Below, piece by piece: positions 7,412 to 10,091 of a stretch of 10,091 nt of DNA. Both the position numbers and the translations under genes were made by a program. Under the pieces are notes generated by a model. The model searched no databases, was not told where the DNA came from, and was given only the letters and a program-made list of their open reading frames with translations. Source of the DNA: Parachlamydiaceae bacterium (GTDB taxonomy: Bacteria; Chlamydiota; Chlamydiia; Chlamydiales; Parachlamydiaceae). The stretch spans positions 1-10,091 of the forward strand of contig JACDDG010000057.1 of the NCBI GenBank assembly GCA_013817115.1, in the 5' to 3' direction. The first letter of the stretch is position 1. Every line of letters starts with the position of its first letter.

Positions 7412-7771
7412 ATGGCAAAGCAACAACTTCAAGCCAAGCAAGAAAAGCAGACGACTAAAGTAGTAAAGCAAAAGATCAGAATCCGTTTAAAAGGTTATGA
7501 TCCGCGTATTTTAGATCGTTCTACAGCCGATATCGTTGAAACAGCTAAGCGCACAGGCGCAGGCATTGCAGGACCAATACCACTGCCAACGAGCCGTCAG
7601 ATCATTACTGTTCTACGTTCTCCGAACATCGATGTTAAGTCGCGCGAACAGTTTGAAATTCGCACGCATAAGCGTTTGATTGAAATAATCAACCCAACTG
7701 CGAAGACAATCGATGCACTTAAGGCACTTACACTGCCTGCAGGCGTAGACATTAAGATCAAGGCTGCTTAA
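7412..7771 (+). CDS. rpsJ: 30S ribosomal protein S10 with extended N-terminus
   Basis: S10 is a late-assembling protein of the 30S head and, with NusB, a partner in transcription antitermination. The conserved body begins at about residue 18 with [12 protein letters not shown] and contains [38 protein letters not shown] and the end [12 protein letters not shown]. At 119 residues it is some 15 longer than usual; the extra N-terminus ([18 protein letters not shown]) is rich in Gln and Lys. No internal ATG or GTG offers a shorter start, so the extension looks real. The nearest SD-like sequence is a weak GGA 6 bases before ATG 7412; AAAGGG at the fusA end (about 7393-7398) is another candidate, so translational coupling to fusA is likely. 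It is the last gene of the operon. Confidence 0.95.
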   Translation: MAKQQLQAKQEKQTTKVVKQKIRIRLKGYDPRILDRSTADIVETAKRTGAGIAGPIPLPTSRQIITVLRSPNIDVKSREQFEIRTHKRLIEIINPTAKTIDALKALTLPAGVDIKIKAA

Positions 7772-7808
7772 CTTTTTTTGTAAAGGTTAAGTAAGTAAAT
7801 AAAGAATA

Positions 7809-7848
7809 AAGACCTGGTGAACTTTCGAGTTTTCCAGGTCTTTTTTTT
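7809..7848 (+). terminator. Intrinsic terminator of the str operon
   Basis: aagacctgg (7809-7817) pairs with ccaggtctt (7834-7842); after one mismatch a further 5 bp, including a G-T pair, closes a TTCG loop (7824-7827). A run of eight T (7841-7848) follows. The reverse strand also gives a hairpin followed by T-rich sequence, so it may also serve the convergent gene at 7953-8804. Confidence 0.92.
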
Positions 7849-7857
7849 ATAAGGATC

Positions 7858-7900
7858 CTGAGTACGGGTTAAGGCTTAAAAAACGCCTTGTTTCACTCAG
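7858..7900. repeat. Imperfect hairpin between convergent genes
   Basis: ctgagt (7858-7863) with aaggc (7871-7875) pairs with gcctt (7885-7889) and actcag (7895-7900), with an internal loop. No clean T tract follows on either strand. It lies just downstream of the minus-strand kinase-like gene and could stabilise that mRNA's 3' end. Confidence 0.45.
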
Positions 7901-7952
7901 TACGAGAGAAAAAAATATGATAACAACTAAAGAGGTTTAAAACTCTCATTAA

Positions 7953-8804
7953 CTATCGAACATCATTAACATTTTTGGTAAGCTTACACGCCCCAAATGA
8001 TTTCCAATGCATCTGATTCGGAACAGAAAAATACTTTGTTAACCAATCCAAATGCACAGGCCAAACATTGACGTATTCTGTATCTATGAATGCTATTCGA
8101 CCATCTTTAGAAAAAGGAACATTACCCACATGCGAATCACTCAACCCTCCCATGCATATGATCTTATGTAATGCCTTTAGACATGCAAACGTCATAGACT
8201 TATTCAACTTTTCAAGTGTATCTTCAGGTCCACAAAGTTCTAAATCCTTTACAAGAAGGATAAAATCTTTCGGAAAAGTCGTGGAATCAGCTTTAGGCCT
8301 CTTTTTTTTAGGTAATGGATAGATCCATTTTACCGGCACCTTCATAAATTTGTTATAGTTGTATTTATTCAATAAACCCTGAATGATCCTGGCCCCCTTT
8401 GCCCTTAATACCCATAAGGGCCACTCTGATCGCGCACACGAATCCAAATAAAGCTTAACAAGATATCCCGGCAATTGTGGATGCTTAGCTACCACTAAAC
8501 CACGATTAAGCTGTTTATAGATGATATTAAACCCAGCTTTTTCCAATGACTCGTATGACTCCAAAATCCTTATGCAACTACAAATTTTATCTAAACGCTC
8601 TTTTAAAGGGTTATTATCGGGTATCAAATAAGGTTTTACCTCCGACCACACTTTACGTGGTATTTCTGAACTATATGCAACAGCTTTAGCACTGACAATT
8701 TCAGGTATTCCGGAACGTATTGAATCTGTAAACTCACGACCTATTAAACAAGGGTCTATCACTACAAAACTAGCGATAACTCCCCATAAAAAGTACTTCT
8801 TCAT
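7953..8804 (-). CDS. Exported kinase-like protein, paralogue A (catalytic loop retained)
   Basis: I do not recognise a named family. The 283-residue product starts with Lys-Lys and a hydrophobic stretch (about 4-16), a signal peptide or membrane anchor without a clear lipobox. The rest reads like a diverged protein-kinase/APH fold: two strands ending in GYLVKLYLD with candidate ATP-site Lys117; a hinge-like FILLVKDLEL (181-190); then GLSDSHVGN (220-228), which has the Asp223-x4-Asn228 spacing and D-x-H-x-G-N form of aminoglycoside and choline kinases and resembles the DRHxxN loop of PI3/PI4 kinases; and FIDTEY (239-244), with Asp241 in the DFG-like position. KVPVKWIYPLP (155-165) is shared with the neighbour. 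The start is supported by TAAGG (8810-8814, 5-base gap). It diverges from its paralogue and converges on the str operon. The kinase assignment is inference from motif order. Confidence 0.75.
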   Translation of the reverse strand: MKKYFLWGVIASFVVIDPCLIGREFTDSIRSGIPEIVSAKAVAYSSEIPRKVWSEVKPYLIPDNNPLKERLDKICSCIRILESYESLEKAGFNIIYKQLNRGLVVAKHPQLPGYLVKLYLDSCARSEWPLWVLRAKGARIIQGLLNKYNYNKFMKVPVKWIYPLPKKKRPKADSTTFPKDFILLVKDLELCGPEDTLEKLNKSMTFACLKALHKIICMGGLSDSHVGNVPFSKDGRIAFIDTEYVNVWPVHLDWLTKYFSVPNQMHWKSFGACKLTKNVNDVR

Positions 8805-8937
8805 CTCGACCTTAAGTGTAAAAAGTTTTTATCGCGTAGACATCACTTATAAGATTAATCCCCGTCGGGTCATAACATCCTTTTAAAAAACTGGAAGTTT
8901 TTTATAAGATGAAATTAAATTCAACATAAGGATCACC
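8805..8937. promoter_or_regulatory. Divergent promoter region of the kinase-like pair
   Basis: The 133-base gap must hold both promoters. Minus strand: TTATGA (8870-8875), an 18-base gap, TATAAG (8846-8851). Plus strand: TATAAG (8903-8908) with only a poor -35. The nonamer TTATAAGAT occurs twice in the plus orientation (8847-8855 and 8902-8910). A perfect hairpin, aaaaaact and agtttttt around gga (8885-8903), abuts the second copy and could be an operator. Confidence 0.4.
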
Positions 8938-10038
8938 ATGACCAAAAATTCATTAGTTCGCCAATTCTGCTTGCTGACGACCCTATTTACAAGCACACTT
9001 TTAGCAAATGCTACCGATTACAACGAAAAAGCGCTTTATGCGCTCACCTCACTAGGTTCTCTTTTAGAAGATCAACTCTCGGACACGCCTAAGGAACAAA
9101 GCGAAAATCAAATACAATTTGACGAAGCTGACATATCACTACTTTGGCAGCGAGCGACTGATTCGCACCTTGCATCCCAGATTCAACAAGCAAAACTTTA
9201 TTATGAACATGCTTTTAATCCATCCTGCAAGAATCGTCTGAAAAACCTTTCTAAAGCCAAATCGTTAGTTGAAAATGCTTGGGCCCAACTAAACCCTTAT
9301 TATCAACCTATCATAGCAAAATCAAGCCAAAATCAAAGCCATCGATATATAATCGAAGATACCAGTTGGCTCAAAAACAATTTAGACCAAATTTTTGCGG
9401 AAAATGACGTAACGCAAAATGAAAAAACTTTTGCTAAAGCAGGTTTCAAAATAATTTGTCAACGTTCATCAAAAATGATTGTTGCAAAGCATAGTAAAAT
9501 TTCAGGCTATCTTGTAAAAGTTTATCTTCATTCCGATAAACCGGCACAAACGTGGAAATGGCTAGTTAATCGCTGCGAAGGGGCCGAAAATATACGCAAT
9601 TTAATTAAATCGAAAAAAATAACTTGTTTTACTGTTCCAGATAAATGGATTTATCCGCTTCCCGTCTACCCTATTCTGCATGACGAAGACGAAGCAATAG
9701 CTATGAAAGACACTCCCGCGATTTTGATAGTCTCACATATGAACATAGTTGATCGAAACTCATGCAGAGTAGCATGGAAAACACGCATCACGAAAAAACA
9801 CTTACGCGAATTGTATTGTATCTTGAGCCATGGCTTTGCTTCCACCTATCTCGTACAAAATATTCCCTACACGACAGAGGGCAAATTTGCCTGCCTTGAC
9901 ACAGAATACCCTTTTAGACAACATAGGCTTGAACGAGTTAAACATCTTCTTTCGGATGAAATGAAGGCTTATTGGGATCTTCTTGTTAGAACTGGGGGTA
10001 GACCAAAATCTTATACCGAAGTGCGTTCAAATTTTTGA
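8938..10038 (+). CDS. Secreted kinase-like protein, paralogue B (probable pseudokinase)
   Basis: The 366-residue product has a clear Sec signal peptide: basic Lys3 and Arg8, hydrophobic 10-22, and a likely ANA cleavage site after residue 25. A helical region of about 130 residues follows with no counterpart in paralogue A. From residue 167 it aligns with A: AKAGFKIICQRSSKMIVAKH, GYLVKVYL with Lys194, VPDKWIYPLP (233-242), a hinge-like AILIVSHMNIV, GFASTYLVQN (299-308) and CLDTEY (319-324). Asn308 and Asp321 are kept, but the catalytic-Asp position is Thr303, so if the fold is kinase-like it is probably inactive or uses different chemistry. TAAGGA (8927-8932) precedes ATG 8938 by 5 bases. Gene order suggests duplication followed by divergence. 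The signal peptide predicts Sec export, hence a periplasmic, outer-membrane or inclusion-lumen site. Confidence 0.75.
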   Translation: MTKNSLVRQFCLLTTLFTSTLLANATDYNEKALYALTSLGSLLEDQLSDTPKEQSENQIQFDEADISLLWQRATDSHLASQIQQAKLYYEHAFNPSCKNRLKNLSKAKSLVENAWAQLNPYYQPIIAKSSQNQSHRYIIEDTSWLKNNLDQIFAENDVTQNEKTFAKAGFKIICQRSSKMIVAKHSKISGYLVKVYLHSDKPAQTWKWLVNRCEGAENIRNLIKSKKITCFTVPDKWIYPLPVYPILHDEDEAIAMKDTPAILIVSHMNIVDRNSCRVAWKTRITKKHLRELYCILSHGFASTYLVQNIPYTTEGKFACLDTEYPFRQHRLERVKHLLSDEMKAYWDLLVRTGGRPKSYTEVRSNF

Positions 10039-10043
10039 TTTTT

Positions 10044-10058
10044 GGCTTTGAAAAAGCC
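10044..10058. repeat. Small hairpin after the last gene
   Basis: ggcttt (10044-10049) and aaagcc (10053-10058) form a 6-bp stem with a 3-base loop, 5 bases after the stop codon. No T tract follows on the plus strand, so a terminator role is uncertain. The window ends 33 bases later. Confidence 0.3.
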
Positions 10059-10091
10059 CCGCGATTGAGCGATCAAAAACGACCCAATAAT

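Noticed and set aside
8068..8322. Plus-strand open frame inside the minus-strand kinase-like gene
   Set aside because: It is antisense to a gene supported by a paralogue and has no start signals.
8740..8804. Lipoprotein signal in paralogue A
   Set aside because: The Cys at residue 19 is preceded by Ile-Asp-Pro, which does not fit a lipobox.
10044..10058. Hairpin after the last gene as an intrinsic terminator
   Set aside because: Stem is short and no T run follows; kept only as a low-confidence hairpin.

Overview
The window comes from an obligate intracellular chlamydia, most likely an amoeba-associated, Parachlamydiaceae-type member rather than a pathogenic Chlamydia. The strongest evidence is the ribosomal cluster rpsL-rpsG-fusA-rpsJ with no tuf gene after fusA, which is the chlamydial arrangement. 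The S12 and S7 proteins closely match chlamydial sequences from memory (S12 KVAWVRLS and [18 protein letters not shown]7 with its [23 protein letters not shown]-type end). Low GC, long AT-rich spacers, an LRR protein and lineage-specific secreted proteins fit an environmental chlamydia. I cannot settle the genus.

Layout. Bases 1-361 are a non-coding composite repeat: a direct repeat (1-68 and 221-280), a long imperfect inverted repeat (67-153 against 278-361) and a perfect central hairpin (163-199). Bases 474-2021 hold one gene broken by three single-base frameshifts, all in the same direction. Rejoined, it would encode about 516 residues, possibly a cysteine-protease-like or acyltransferase-like effector. 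A bidirectional terminator (2081-2116) separates it from a convergent LRR gene on the minus strand (2175-3872), whose product has about ten ribonuclease-inhibitor-type repeats and a basic, probably disordered tail.

The middle is the str operon (4263-7771). It has a plausible sigma-70-type promoter, a long leader with two hairpins, an unusually long structured S12-S7 spacer, and a strong UUCG-loop terminator (7809-7848). Its products are the 30S proteins S12, S7 and S10 and elongation factor G, so the operon makes parts of one translation machine. Leader and spacer structure could carry ribosomal-protein feedback.

The right end holds two divergent paralogues of a lineage-specific secreted family (7953-8804 minus, 8938-10038 plus). 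Both share an AGF...VAKH...GYLVK block, a VPxKWIYPLP block and a terminal DTEY motif. I read them as a diverged protein-kinase-like (APH/PI3-4K-like) fold. The minus-strand copy keeps an Asp-x4-Asn catalytic loop; the plus-strand copy has Thr in place of that Asp and may be a pseudokinase. Both start with an export signal or hydrophobic anchor. This pair is the best candidate for something undescribed in the window.
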